Positions 23,373-35,143 of a stretch of 64,000 nt of DNA are shown here, piece by piece (position 1 is the stretch's first letter; every line of letters starts with the position of its first letter). The DNA comes from Ptychodera flava. Taxonomy: Eukaryota; Hemichordata; Enteropneusta; Ptychoderidae. Made by a program: the position numbers and the translations under genes. The notes beneath the pieces were generated by a model. The model had not been told where the DNA came from. It was given only the letters and a program-made list of their open reading frames with translations, and searched no databases. The DNA is taken from NCBI RefSeq assembly GCF_041260155.1, contig NC_091934.1:46036842-46100841 (forward strand), written 5' to 3'.

Positions 23373-26300
23373 TCAAGTACATTTCCATGCCGACTCATCT
23401 AATTCTTGAAGTCTCAGCACAGTTTTCCGTTTCCATAGAAGCCAGAGAAAACCAATGAAGAAGCAGATGATGACTTCAATATAATAGCCATCAAAATCAG
23501 TAACACAGTGTCCACCAGCCTTTGTACATTCCTGTAAACAAAGAAAATATAAACGTTATAAACAGTTTTGAAAAGATACAACAGGCAGACTGCAAGATGT
23601 ACATACATATATTCATGTATACAGACAGATGGATAGACAGACAGACACAAAAACACAAACACTTGGTTTTCAACTCATCAGATACATGTAAGCTTTCATT
23701 TTGTCATATATATCCCTTTCCCTGCCAGACAGTATCACTTCCCTATCAGCCAACTCAGTGAAAAGCAATATTGAGCCAAAACAATACATATTTCCACCAT
23801 TTGGCTTGGTCTGTTCCAACAGCTTTAGTCCTGGAAATCATCTTTGCAGTATCTGTAATTTCAGGGGCCTTGAAATGTTCAATTTTTTTGTTAAAACACA
23901 CCAAACGGGACATATTGTACTTCACTAGTTTTAACGAACTTGACTTGATGGTGAAATATTAACTTGGCAGGAAAAGGGTTAAATCACAAAATGGAAGCTA
24001 AAATCTTATTATCAAAATCGATTGTCTCTGATTGAGTATTGTGGTACAAATTTGACATTTTATCGTAGCTTAGATTTTAACACAAAACAAACTGTACTGC
24101 ACTTCTTCTATAATTACTTCTCATTCTTTGTGAGATTTTTTCACTTTTGCTTGCTTATCATCCTGATCTCAAAAACTTTTCACATCCAACATTATTGTCA
24201 CAGTGGTTTTACTGGTAGAAAAACTTTCGAATATCGATATTACCTTATCTTGATGTTATAGAAACCCTACATTGAGTATCTTGTGTATCTTGATTGTAAA
24301 GGAGTAGAATATTACAAAATTGTCACATATTTTTGTGTGCTGAGAGAGGCTATTGTTATCAAAGCAAGATGACACAGTTTATGAAATTTTACATGAAATG
24401 ACCATAATTTACCAATTCCTTCTCAACAGCCTCTGATTGGCTATGCAGTGGCTCCCTCATACCCCTGATTTTGAACTCATGTAATCCAGCTTAGCAAACT
24501 GGTGTAGCCAGTCTAGTCTGGTTTCGTTACACATTTGGCTTGCGACTGACCTAGCCAGACCATTGAGGGCACATCAGTGTAGGTAAGACATTATAAAACC
24601 TGTAGTGAACCAGGGGCTGGGAGAGAGTGTATTAAGTTTACATGAGAATCCACCAAATGAAGCTGGCACATCATGAGGGTGCTATTTGTCATCCACACAG
24701 GATGGCCAATGACAGAGAAAGGGTTTGGAATTCTACCGACCTCAACATTCATCTTGCTGTCACAGTCCAATCCCTGGATCTGACCATCAATGCAAGACTT
24801 CCAAGTCAGATTATCAACAAACCATAGAGCCATTGTACTTGGCCAATTGCCACCAAGGTTAGACAGCGTGTTCAACAATGTCATGTATGTACCACCAATG
24901 GCTGGATCACTGATTTTAGCATGGAATGCCATTCCACCAACAAACATACAATACAAGGTTATCTGAAATTTGAGTAAAAAAAATTCAAGTTTAGACCAAA
25001 TAGCTAAAAAAGGCATCCTACGTACAAATAAACTTGAATCTCACTTATCTATAAATTATAAATACTTATGTCCAATATACTTCTAATTATTTGAGCCTTG
25101 TTATTTGCTTAAAATTTTAAAAAATCTTCTACATGTGATACTAAACCCCTGCATCACAACAAAGAGATTGTACTCATCTTTCATAAAAAATGTTATTATA
25201 TAAATTTTAGGAAAGTATAATATTTGTAGATTCCTAAAGATTCAAATATTCAAAATTCAAAATAGTTTGTGGTAATCCTTTAGGAAGAAATAAATATTTA
25301 CAAAAGACAAGTCATCGTTGATGACACAGTCCCCACTTGTTAATGGGTACTTTGATTACAGGTCCTCAGAGAGGATAAAGTCCTCTTCATTACATCTGTG
25401 ATAAAAATACTTTTGAATAAATTCGCTTGATACATGTCTGAGTTGTAGTTCAGGACATGAAAAAAATCGTAATAAAATGGCCACACGGTGGCCGTATTGG
25501 ATCGTATCAAAAAACAAATAAATGTGCATATGTATGACATAGGTCAATGTCCTTGTAGCAAATTTGATTAAAATTGGTTGAGATATGCCTGAGTTATGGC
25601 TTGTACATGAAAAAATCATAACTAAATGGCCGCACAGCAGCCATATTGGATCGTATCACAAAACAAATTAATGTACATATGTATGACATTGGTCAATCTC
25701 CTTGTACCAACTTTGAATAAATTCGCTTGATACATGTCTGAGTTATGGTTCTGGACATGAAAAAATGTAATAAAATGGCCACACGGCGGCCATATTGGAT
25801 TGTATCACAAAACAAATCAATGTGCATGTGCATGACACAGGTCAATGTCCTTTTACCAAGTTTGAATAAAATCAGTTGAGTTATGCCTGAGTTATGGCTC
25901 TGTACATGAAAAAATCGTAACAAAATGGCCGCACGGCGGCAGTTGAAACATGCCTGAGTTATGGCTCTGTACATGAAAAAATCGTAATAAAATGGCCGCC
26001 TGGCAGCCATATTGGATCGTATCACAAAACCAATCGACGTGCATCTGTATGACATATGAAGTAATCCTTGTACCAAGTTTGAATGAAATCGCTCCAGGCA
26101 TCTCTGAGATATCTGCGTGAACGGACGGACGCACGGACGGACGCACGCACACACGGACGGACGCACACACGCACGGACATGACCAAACCTATAAGTCCCC
26201 CCGGACGGTGTCCGTTGGGACTAATAAAACATCCAAAAGCTTTTGTTTTTTTCATAAGTTCAAAGATGAGGCTACAGAAATTGGGTCTCATAGAAAATTA

Positions 26301-29300
26301 TAAAAGTTTTAGAGTTCAAAAATTTGTTCAAAATTTGAAGCTGGCTGTCAGTAGAAGTTGGCTTCCATGAGAATATTACAAGTCAAAAAATGGCAAATTT
26401 TGCTGTATATATGTTTCCAAACTGTGAAATCATGACTTGTGCACTGGAAACTTCTCACATATGACCATGTGACTTCAGAGTGGGCTACTGAATGTGGTGA
26501 TGGTAGCCTACGTTCTGTAGGAATTTCCCACAGCCACACTCTGAATTTTGGTTACTATTGACAACAGTATTTGGCCAATGAGTTGACAGATACAGGAATT
26601 TTACCAAGTGATAAAACTTCATAAACTCTGCCCACGATCAGAGTGACCATACTCAAACATTGAGGTTTTGCTATGCATACAGACCATAGTGCCATTCCTT
26701 CAATAAATTGTCACAACTTACCTGGTGTAGACCATAGCATACCATCACCAGACCATAATAGTACCATGGAAACTCATCATTGCCGGATTTAAAAGATGGC
26801 GTCCACCAAACTATCAGCATCAGCACTATTCCCATAAATAACCTGTCAAATATCAGAAAGTTAAACAGTATTGTAATGTACATAATATTTATTACTGTCT
26901 GTCTCTAATTTCACCAAAGTTAATCCTTTACATGTTTAAATACACACCTGCCCTCTTGAATATTTTGAAAGTTGGTGCAATGCTCAATGAACTTGATGTT
27001 CATATTATCTCCTGCAAGTTCAATGTGATTTGATAACTCATTAATACCATGCCCAGTAGTATACTAAACATTAATTTTTCTTTTTAAAATACCAAAATTT
27101 TATGATTGAAAGTTGTTTTATGATTTGTTTACAATATTTTGTGTTGTGTTGAACAATATTCATCTATCATCTGCCTGTTGACTAAGCTAAGTTGTTCCAA
27201 GGAGAAATTCTGTATTGATGAAAAAACAATATCAACAGTGTTGAAAGTGAGTAAACAGCCATTAAACCTGTCTCCAACCCCCAACCATCATAAACAGGTC
27301 CACTCTAACTATTGATACCAATGAATTTGGGTCAAACCATTGTGGTGAAAGGGTTAAATCAGCATCTTTGGTAATACATTGATCCTCTACAAGAAACATC
27401 CCAGCATTGGGTTTGAATGTGGTTTGTACAACCTAAATCCTAAAATAAGTGGGATACCAATTGTAAAGTGTCTTATATACAAAGTAACAGATACAACAGA
27501 TACAAGATACAACATTCTTGCAAACAAAATGTGCGCCACACTGACTGATTGAGACCTAAGTGTACACTATATTAATATTAATCATGGGGTGCTGATTGTA
27601 AACGGTCATATATTCATCACAGGCATTATTTTATTCAATACAGAATTTCTGCTTACAGCAACTTGCCTTATCAACAATTTCAATTACAGGGGTTTACAGT
27701 CATTAAATTTGTGAGAAATGCAAAATCATTTGTAATGCATTAATGGTACTGACCTGTAAGGGATAGCTTTCACAAATACATCCATTGGTCTTGGACCAGC
27801 TGTGTATTTACTGATTATCCATGGCAACACAATTTGTAACGGAATCAACGGTATCGCTAATAATGCAAGACGTTCCTTTGGAACTCCATGTTCAATCAGT
27901 TTGAGGCCTGTTGCTGCATCTGTTGCACTAAAACCAATCTGAAAATGAAAAAAAACACAAATGTTGCTTAAGATGATAAGAAATCAGCTTAACAATAAAT
28001 TTATCCTTTGACTCAAAAACTCTTATACAAAGATTTACTGTTGGACAAATCATGTATGACATCCTATTTTTACTGAGTGTGACAATTTAAGAGACTCAGT
28101 CACTGGTATACAATGTACAAGCATATGTTAGCCATATGAACTCATCTTCTAAGACAAAATATGTTTGTGATTAACTTAAATTGGTGACTGCTATGGAATC
28201 ATCAATGCCACACTACAGATGGATACACCTATGTTCTATGCACTGAGATATTACAACAGGCAAGACTGAATGCCATACTACAGATGGATACACCTATGTT
28301 CTATGCACTGAGATATTACAACAGGCAAGACTGAATGCCATACTACAGATGGATACACCTATGTTCTATGCACTGAGATATTACAACAGGCAAGACTGAA
28401 TGCCATACTACAGATGGATACACCTATGTTCTATGCACTGAGATATTACAACAGGCAAGACTGAATGCCATACTACAGATGGATACACCTATGTTCTATG
28501 CACTGAGTATTACAACAGGCAAGACTGAATGCCATACTACAGATGGATACACCTATGTTCTATGCACTGAGATATTACAACAGGCAAGACTGAATGCCAT
28601 ACTACAGATGGATACAACTATGTTCTATGCACTGAGATATTACAACAGGCAAGACTGAATGCCATACTACAGATGGATACACCTATGTTCTATGCACTGA
28701 GATATTACAACAGGCAAGACTGAAGATAAATGGATACAAAGAAATTTCAATTGAATTGTTAGTAATCTAAGGGTTGGTTTTGGGGTTATTTAGAGTCCCT
28801 AAGAAAATCCCTTTTAGATTGCAACCCAAAGGTGTGTCCACTATCTCCATTTGTCCCTCACAATTCCCTACAACACATGTACATAGTACACAGTAAGGAT
28901 CTTGGAGAACCTGATGCAGCATGGTAAATCCTATATTATATCAAGAAAATTTCTCCCATATGAAAGATGAAAATATTGTGTCCTCTACATCTTGAACTCA
29001 TTTCATACACTGCCAAATCATGATTCCACTCTTTTGGTAAAAGTTTGAACAATTTAGGAATGACAAAAAGAAATTTCCTTAAACTGCCGCTTGGACTTCC
29101 AGAGTTCTGAAGTGTCATGAGTTAGAAGGTGTAATGCTTGCAACCACTATGAAAAACAGATTCCTGTTGTTGTGTGTGGATCCTAAATGTCACCAGGGCC
29201 ATGGTTGATAGCATTGCAGCTATATCCTAGTTGAAGTAGTGTACAAAGTCTTTACAACTCACCTTACAAGTCATCAAAATGACTATATATGCCTTGACAC

Positions 29301-32300
29301 TTGGTAGTTGCACTATTGAAATCAATAATTTGTAAGTTCCAATGATTCCTGGTTCTGTATCATCAGACGGCTCTGCTTTTTCTCTTTTAAACCACCATAC
29401 CAACGATGTAGTGATTAGAAAAACAAAACCCCAGAAATATAGAAAACCTGGGAAAAAATAGGAATGCAAGAATGACGACATGTAAAATACGTCTTTCATA
29501 CATTAAAACAATTATTGAAACTATTGATTTATGAATGTTGAAAGAAAGGAAACTGGATTTTTACAATCTCTCTTCTTGACATTTTAATTAAATGAACTCA
29601 GTAATCAGATCAATGCAAATTGAAATCGATCTAAATGTAGAAAAAATTTCAAATGAGCACACAATATGGTAAGGATGTTAAATGCAATGCATAATTCCAG
29701 GCTGTTTGCACACAAGACTACTATAACTTCATATACATTTTTGTCTGGTATGGCAATTTTCATCATAATTGTCTCAAAATAGAGAATATTTTCCTATTTT
29801 TTATGAAACTTCATTAAATATTAGCAAAGACTGGTTTGCAACAATAACAGTTACTGTAAATTGACTTGAACCTATTTTTTCCGCTACTTATGGATCTTGT
29901 AGAAACTGCAGAAAGGTGACTTGTATCTTTTGTGGTATTGAGCTTTTTAAAAACATGGCCAAATGACATTGAAAGTTTTTCTTAACTATAAAATAAGATA
30001 ATAATAAATTAAACAAGCGACCTAGCGGCCGATATAGCTCCGCTGTGTTTATGTAGAGAATAACTAGTTTTGACACATGTTGATGAAGAAGGTGGAAATC
30101 TTTGATAGCTCAATGCAGTGGCCAGAAAAAAGTGGCTAAAATAGCTGCAAAAATACACAATTGAAGATTTCATCATACTTTGAATATATCACATCGGATC
30201 ATCCCTAAGAACATGTCAACCAAAGCTATCTGATGAGTAGTTTTTTGAAAATAAAATTTTCTGACCAAAAATAGCAACAATTGCCCCCAAAAATAAAAAT
30301 TGCAGATTTCATCATAATTTCAAAAGATCAAATTTAGTTCATCTGTAGGAACCTGCATATCGAATTTCAAAGTTATCAGACCAGTACTTTTCTAGAAACA
30401 CATTTTTTGACCAAAAATAGAAAAATTGCCCCAATTGCAAAAAATACGAAATTGCAGATTTCCTCATTGTTTCAATAAATATCATTAAGATCATCTATTG
30501 GAACCTGTATACCAAATTTCAAAGCTATCAGATCAGTAGTTTTGGAAAATACACATTTTTTGACCAAAAATGGCAAAAATTGCCCCCAAAATACAAAATT
30601 ACATATTTCATCAGAAATTAAATATATTTTACTTAGTTTATCAATTGAAATCTGTATACCAAATTTCAAAGCTGTTAGACCATTACTTTTTGAGAAACAA
30701 TTTTTTTGAGCAAAAATGGAAAAAATTGCTCAAAAAATTCAAAATTGCAGATTTCATCATAATTTCAATAAATATCATTAAGTTCATCTACAAAAACCTG
30801 TATACCAAATTTCAAAGCTATCAGATGAGCAGTTTTGGAAATACACAGTTTTTGACCAAAAATGGCAGAAATTGCCCCAAAAGTACAAAATTACAGATTT
30901 CATCAGAAATTCAATATATATTACTAAAGTTCATCTGTAGAAACCTGAATACCAAATTTCAAAGCTATCAGATGAGTAGTTTTGGAAATACACATTTTTT
31001 TACCAAATATGGCAAAAATTGCCCCAAAAATACAAAATTGCAGATTTCATCATAATTTCATAAATATCATTTAGTTTATCTGTAGGAACCTGTATGCTGA
31101 ATTTCAAAGCTACCAGATGAGTAGTTTTGGAAATACACATTTTTTGACCAAAAATGGCAAAAATTGCCCAAAAATTACAAAATTGCAGATTTCATCAGAA
31201 ATTAAATATATATTACTTAGTTCATCTATAGCAACCTGTATACCAAATTTCAAAACTATCAGACCAGTACTTTTTGAGAAATACATTTTTTGACCAAAAA
31301 TGGCAAAAATTGCCTAAAAATGTAAATTTGCATATTTCCGCACAATTTGAACAAATCTGAAATAGATCATCCCTAGGGACATACGTACCAAATACCAAAG
31401 CTATCTGACTGGTAGTTTTGAAGAAGATTTTTAAAGATTTTTTTACCAAAAATGACAAAAATTGCCTTAAAAATACAAATATGCAAATTTCACCACGATT
31501 TGAACAAATCTGACTGAAGTCACCCTAAGTAAACTGCATATCAAATTTCAAAGCAATCGGACAATCACTTTAAGAGAAGAAGATTTTTTTACCAAAAACA
31601 CCAAAAAATGCCCCAAAAATACAAATATGCAAATTTCACCACGATTTGAACAAACTTAAGTGATGTCACCAAAAGTGAACTGCATATAAAATTTCAAAGT
31701 AATTGGACTTGTGGTTTCAGAGGAGAAGGCAATTGTTGACGGACGACGGACGACGACGGACGACTGGACGACAGATGACGACAGAAAATCAACCTATTTG
31801 ATAAGCTCTGCGTCGCTGACAGCGGAGCTAAAAAATTGATGGCATGTTTTGGAAATGTTGGGTAATGAGAGTAGTAATTTTTTGTTTTGTTTATTGTACC
31901 AAATAAACCAAGACAACAAGATATCCACTATCAATGGTTTAACATAAAGATCATTTTAAATATCCTACTTTCCTGAAAAATATCAATGAACAAACAAACA
32001 TATCATTACATTTTCGGTTGCTGCCAATAATAATTGCCAGCAGCATACAAAGCTTGAATTCAATGACAAGGATATCAAAATTATACTGAAAAATAAAGGG
32101 AAAATCTCTTACCAGATAATGTAACAATTCCATAGGGCAAAGGTTCTGACCGTAGGTATTTGTTACAAAAATCGGATGATTCCAGAGCCAAGAATAAAAC
32201 GTTTCCTAGAAAGTACCCTGCTGTCTGTCCGACTGTGTTACAGGTAGACGCATAGCCAACATTGCGTCGCGACAACATGGTCAATGCCCAGCCATCAACT

Positions 32301-32878
32301 GCAATGTCCTGAGTAGCAGCCAAGAAATTTAACATGAAAAATGTAACGGTCAAGGTGAACACATCTGGAATAAAATCTTCCTCTCCGTTTCCGAGTAAGT
32401 CTGTGACATGTTGAGATAGCACAATCATAAATATACCAATGAGATACTGTGTTGGGACAAGCCATGATTTTCTCCTTCCAAAACTTGTGGAGTAAAGGGC
32501 ATCAACAATTGGTGCCCACATAAGTTTGACGCTAAATGGCCAATACACAAAACTAAACATTGCCTGCTGTTTATATCCTATATGGCGACTTTGTAATACC
32601 ATCGGAATACTCCCTGCCAATCCCAAAGGAATTCCTTGAAGGACATACAAGAACAACAGTACAGCTATATTAATTTTGTCCCCATTTAATCCTCTTCCCC
32701 CATCCATTGAATCAGATTCAGATTCAGATTCTGTTTCAGCGTCTCCCGTTTCTTCTGAATCCAACCGATCTTTCCTTCTTTCAGGGAGAGATGCTAGGGG
32801 TGCATGCGGGAAAAGCAACTCTGAATCCAAAGTAGTTTGGTCCACTGGTGAGCTTGGTATTTTCCTTTTTCTTGGCAT
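23373..32878 (-). CDS. SLC33A1: Acetyl-CoA transporter SLC33A1, six exons, 545 aa
   Basis: SLC33A1 (AT-1) moves acetyl-CoA from cytosol into the ER lumen for protein and ganglioside acetylation. Coding exons on the minus strand are 32113-32878, 29263-29447, 27754-27938, 26722-26842, 24741-24962 and 23373-23531; phases agree and total 545 codons, against 549 in human. The N-terminal ~65 residues are polar with an acidic Ser/Glu run. Then come many membrane helices. Diagnostic blocks: LFLYVLQGIPLGLAGSIP, FGRRKSWLVPTQY, ATQDIAVDGWALTMLSR, NVGYASTCNTVGQTAGYF, ISKYTAGPRP, LIVWWTP, GGTYMTLLNTLSNLGGNWPS and DGYYIEVIICFFIGF. Exon 5 ends at an unusual donor, GTCGGT. Introns carry a Helentron-like element (25307-26223), a TTAA MITE, a 65-bp minisatellite and another Helentron-like element (30012-31833). 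PPP1R7 starts 2.3 kb away in the opposite direction. Confidence 0.96.
25307..26223 (-). mobile_element. Helentron-like non-autonomous element, copy A (SLC33A1 intron 5 to 4 side)
   Basis: The left end is ACAA, then the perfect hairpin GTCATCGTTGATGAC (25311-25325) and ACAGTCCCCAC. The interior has about four units of roughly 150 bp containing ATGGCCGCACGGCGGCCAT-like palindromes and GTATGACATAGGTCAA. The right end has ACGGACGC microsatellite units and GGTGTCCGTTGGGACTAA. It is the same family as 57417-59000, in the opposite orientation. Confidence 0.75.
27262..27357. mobile_element. TTAA-ended palindromic MITE, about 95 bp (SLC33A1 intron)
   Basis: TTAAACCTGTCTCC at the left and GGTGAAAGGGTTAA at the right form an imperfect palindrome ending in TTAA. 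Similar copies are at 42623, 45919, 54197 and 60914, with a partial one at 49021. Confidence 0.6.
28205..28725. repeat. 65-bp minisatellite, eight copies (SLC33A1 intron 2)
   Basis: ATGCCATACTACAGATGGA recurs every 65 bp from 28205; one copy is one base shorter. Copies are nearly identical, so the array is recent or homogenised. Confidence 0.92.
30012..31833 (-). mobile_element. Helentron-like non-autonomous element, second family, copy F
   Basis: It begins AACAAG, then the hairpin CGACC-TAGC-GGCCG (30018-30031, one G-T pair) and ATAGCTCCGCTGT, and ends ACAGCGGAGCTAAAAA. These are clear subterminal inverted repeats. Between them are about ten units of roughly 147 bp with AATTTCAAAGCTATCAG. 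A GACGACGGACGACG microsatellite lies near the right end. No coding capacity; it is in SLC33A1 intron 1. Confidence 0.8.
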
Positions 32879-35143
32879 CTTTTCTTCTATCTCTATTTAA
32901 AACGTGACTTTTTTACAGATGTACCTATTCAAAAACAAACAAAAAAATTCATTCAGAATACACCTATGATAACTGATAAAGGGGCATGGTTTTTGAAGAG
33001 CCTGATGCACACATTACACATTCTTATTACTTGTAAAAAGGAGTTGTGTATAGCATTCGTGCGACACTCTATGTGTTCAGACGTTTTCCCCTTGTCCTAC
33101 ATTATGTACAGCTCTTCCATTGATCAGTTTATAGGATTTTTACAAAGGTTTGCTGCAAGAAGTAGAACGGTTTTCCAATGAAAGTGACAGCCCCCTGTAC
33201 TAATTTGACCGATACTGCACAAACATGTCGAATAATGGTTTACCATATGGTGGTTTCCGTACCGGCATGTTTAAATGGTTGCGACTCTCGGGTTAAACTG
33301 CACACACCACATGGTGGGTGTTTTGCAATTGGGTCTAATTTTAAACCGACCCTTGGCATAGCAAAGACCATTAATTAACCTACCCGTGAATTCAAAATGT
33401 GAAAGTTTTAAATGTACCTGTTAAAATAAGTGACACGATTGGTTGATTTTTGACACGGCACTTCACAGAAGCCAATATCTCATATAGACTATGATACAAA
33501 TAATTACATTTCCTACTAGTAATTCATCTTTTTAAGGCACGGGGTTTGTGAGTCTTGTTCCGTACGGTACTTTGTTCGACTTATCAGCAGTTCTCCAATA
33601 AAAGGTTTCCTAAGATGACAGAGCTGATCGTATCGAGGTATTGTGCGAAAACTTCATACGTGGCATTACCTGATTGTTCGATGCGTCGGCATTTATCACA
33701 GCAAATACCTGTGTCTTCATACAGTATGCTTCAGCACATAGCTTGTGTTTGTCGACGTACATCGGTTTGCTATTCGTTTACGTGTACCATGACTGGCAAC
33801 TTCCGGAAATTCCGGGGAGTGGCTTGAGCTACTGAGGGCGCTGTGAATAATATGTATCCACCGTATGCATTGTCGTATGCATGGTATGTATACACGCGTG
33901 TATGAGAAACATGAATATACTATCGTATACATCGTAATATCGTAATATACTATGGTATACGTCCATGGATGGGCAGACTAAACTTCATGAAATTTAAATA
34001 GCATGCTACACAATTTTTACATACATTTATTGCAAAGGTTTTTTTTTAAGCAGGTGAGAAGAAGTCACCTTATTTCTAATTTTACCTTGTGATCATGAAA
34101 AAATCAAAACACAAATAATGAACACAAATATTTAGTTGTGTCCCAAAATATGAAACATGTTGTTCCCCCTCTCTGAACAGTGGAAGATAGGCGAGGGAAC
34201 TTCAAAATTATGAGTCAGAAAAGGGTTACTTGAAATATTTTTGTTGTTTAGGCATCTTTAAAAAGCAGGAAAAAAATTATGTTTTCATGCCCCCTCTCCA
34301 AATATAGTTCTTATGAACAGATCCTAAGATTACTACAGGTAAAAGGGATATTTTCAACAAGTTACATAACCTCCATATTAATTAATTAATTAATTAAACA
34401 TTCTTATATAATATCTTTAATCATTTTCAGATCATTTACAGCTTTAAAAAGCTGAAATTTTCATGTTTTCAGAATATCTTCACCAAAATATATATTTATA
34501 TTTATAAGCTATTGCTACTCTGTAACATTAGGCCTAAGAGAGAACTAGTTTGTTCAAAATAAATAACTCAATTGAAGTCGAAAGGCGAAAATGCAGCTAA
34601 TGCTTTATCGCAAGCATCACGCTTAAGTTATTTCAAATTATTTATCGCTTTGCCATTAGTTCAATGAAATACAAATGTACACATTAGGAATGATAATAAT
34701 AATATTTTATTGCTTGCTTGTAAATATTGGATTTACATCACAGTTGTGGCAATAAAAGTGTGATATAAAAATAAGTTCAAATTTTCTCCAATAGAGATAA
34801 AGTAATACAGTATAATAATAGTAGCTAAAAATAAATAAAACTAGGTATTTCTTTGTTTATATAAAGTAAAAATATAATCTGCAAGGTGTAAAAGATAACT
34901 CTTGGTTTGTTACTAGAGAAATAAGCTGATTTTCAGTTGTATCGTTTGGGAAATTGATTTTACTAAAAAAGTTATTTCTTTGGACTTTGTATTTCTGACA
35001 GACTTATAAAAAGTGTTTCATCTTCAATACTGTTGGTGTTAGGAATATGAGAGCAGTATACGCGGTACTCAAACATATGTGCCGAGGTCAGATTGACCTG
35101 GTATGACCTTTCCCAGCATGCCTTTCTCCGTAACAAGTTCAAA
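32879..35143. promoter_or_regulatory. Shared 2.3-kb intergenic region of SLC33A1 and PPP1R7
   Basis: The two start codons face away from each other across this stretch, so both promoters must lie here. A patch at 33860-33960 is rich in GTATAC and TATACACGCGTGTATA palindromes. ATTAATTAATTAATTAA lies near 34378. Only short, motif-free frames are present. Confidence 0.55.

Noticed and set aside
28205-28725. CRISPR-like regular repeats
   Set aside because: Direct 65-bp head-to-tail copies without unique spacers, in a eukaryotic intron; it is a minisatellite. The same holds for 40219-40632.
33555-33827. A 90-codon frame between SLC33A1 and PPP1R7
   Set aside because: No family resemblance and no splice context; it lies in the shared promoter region.
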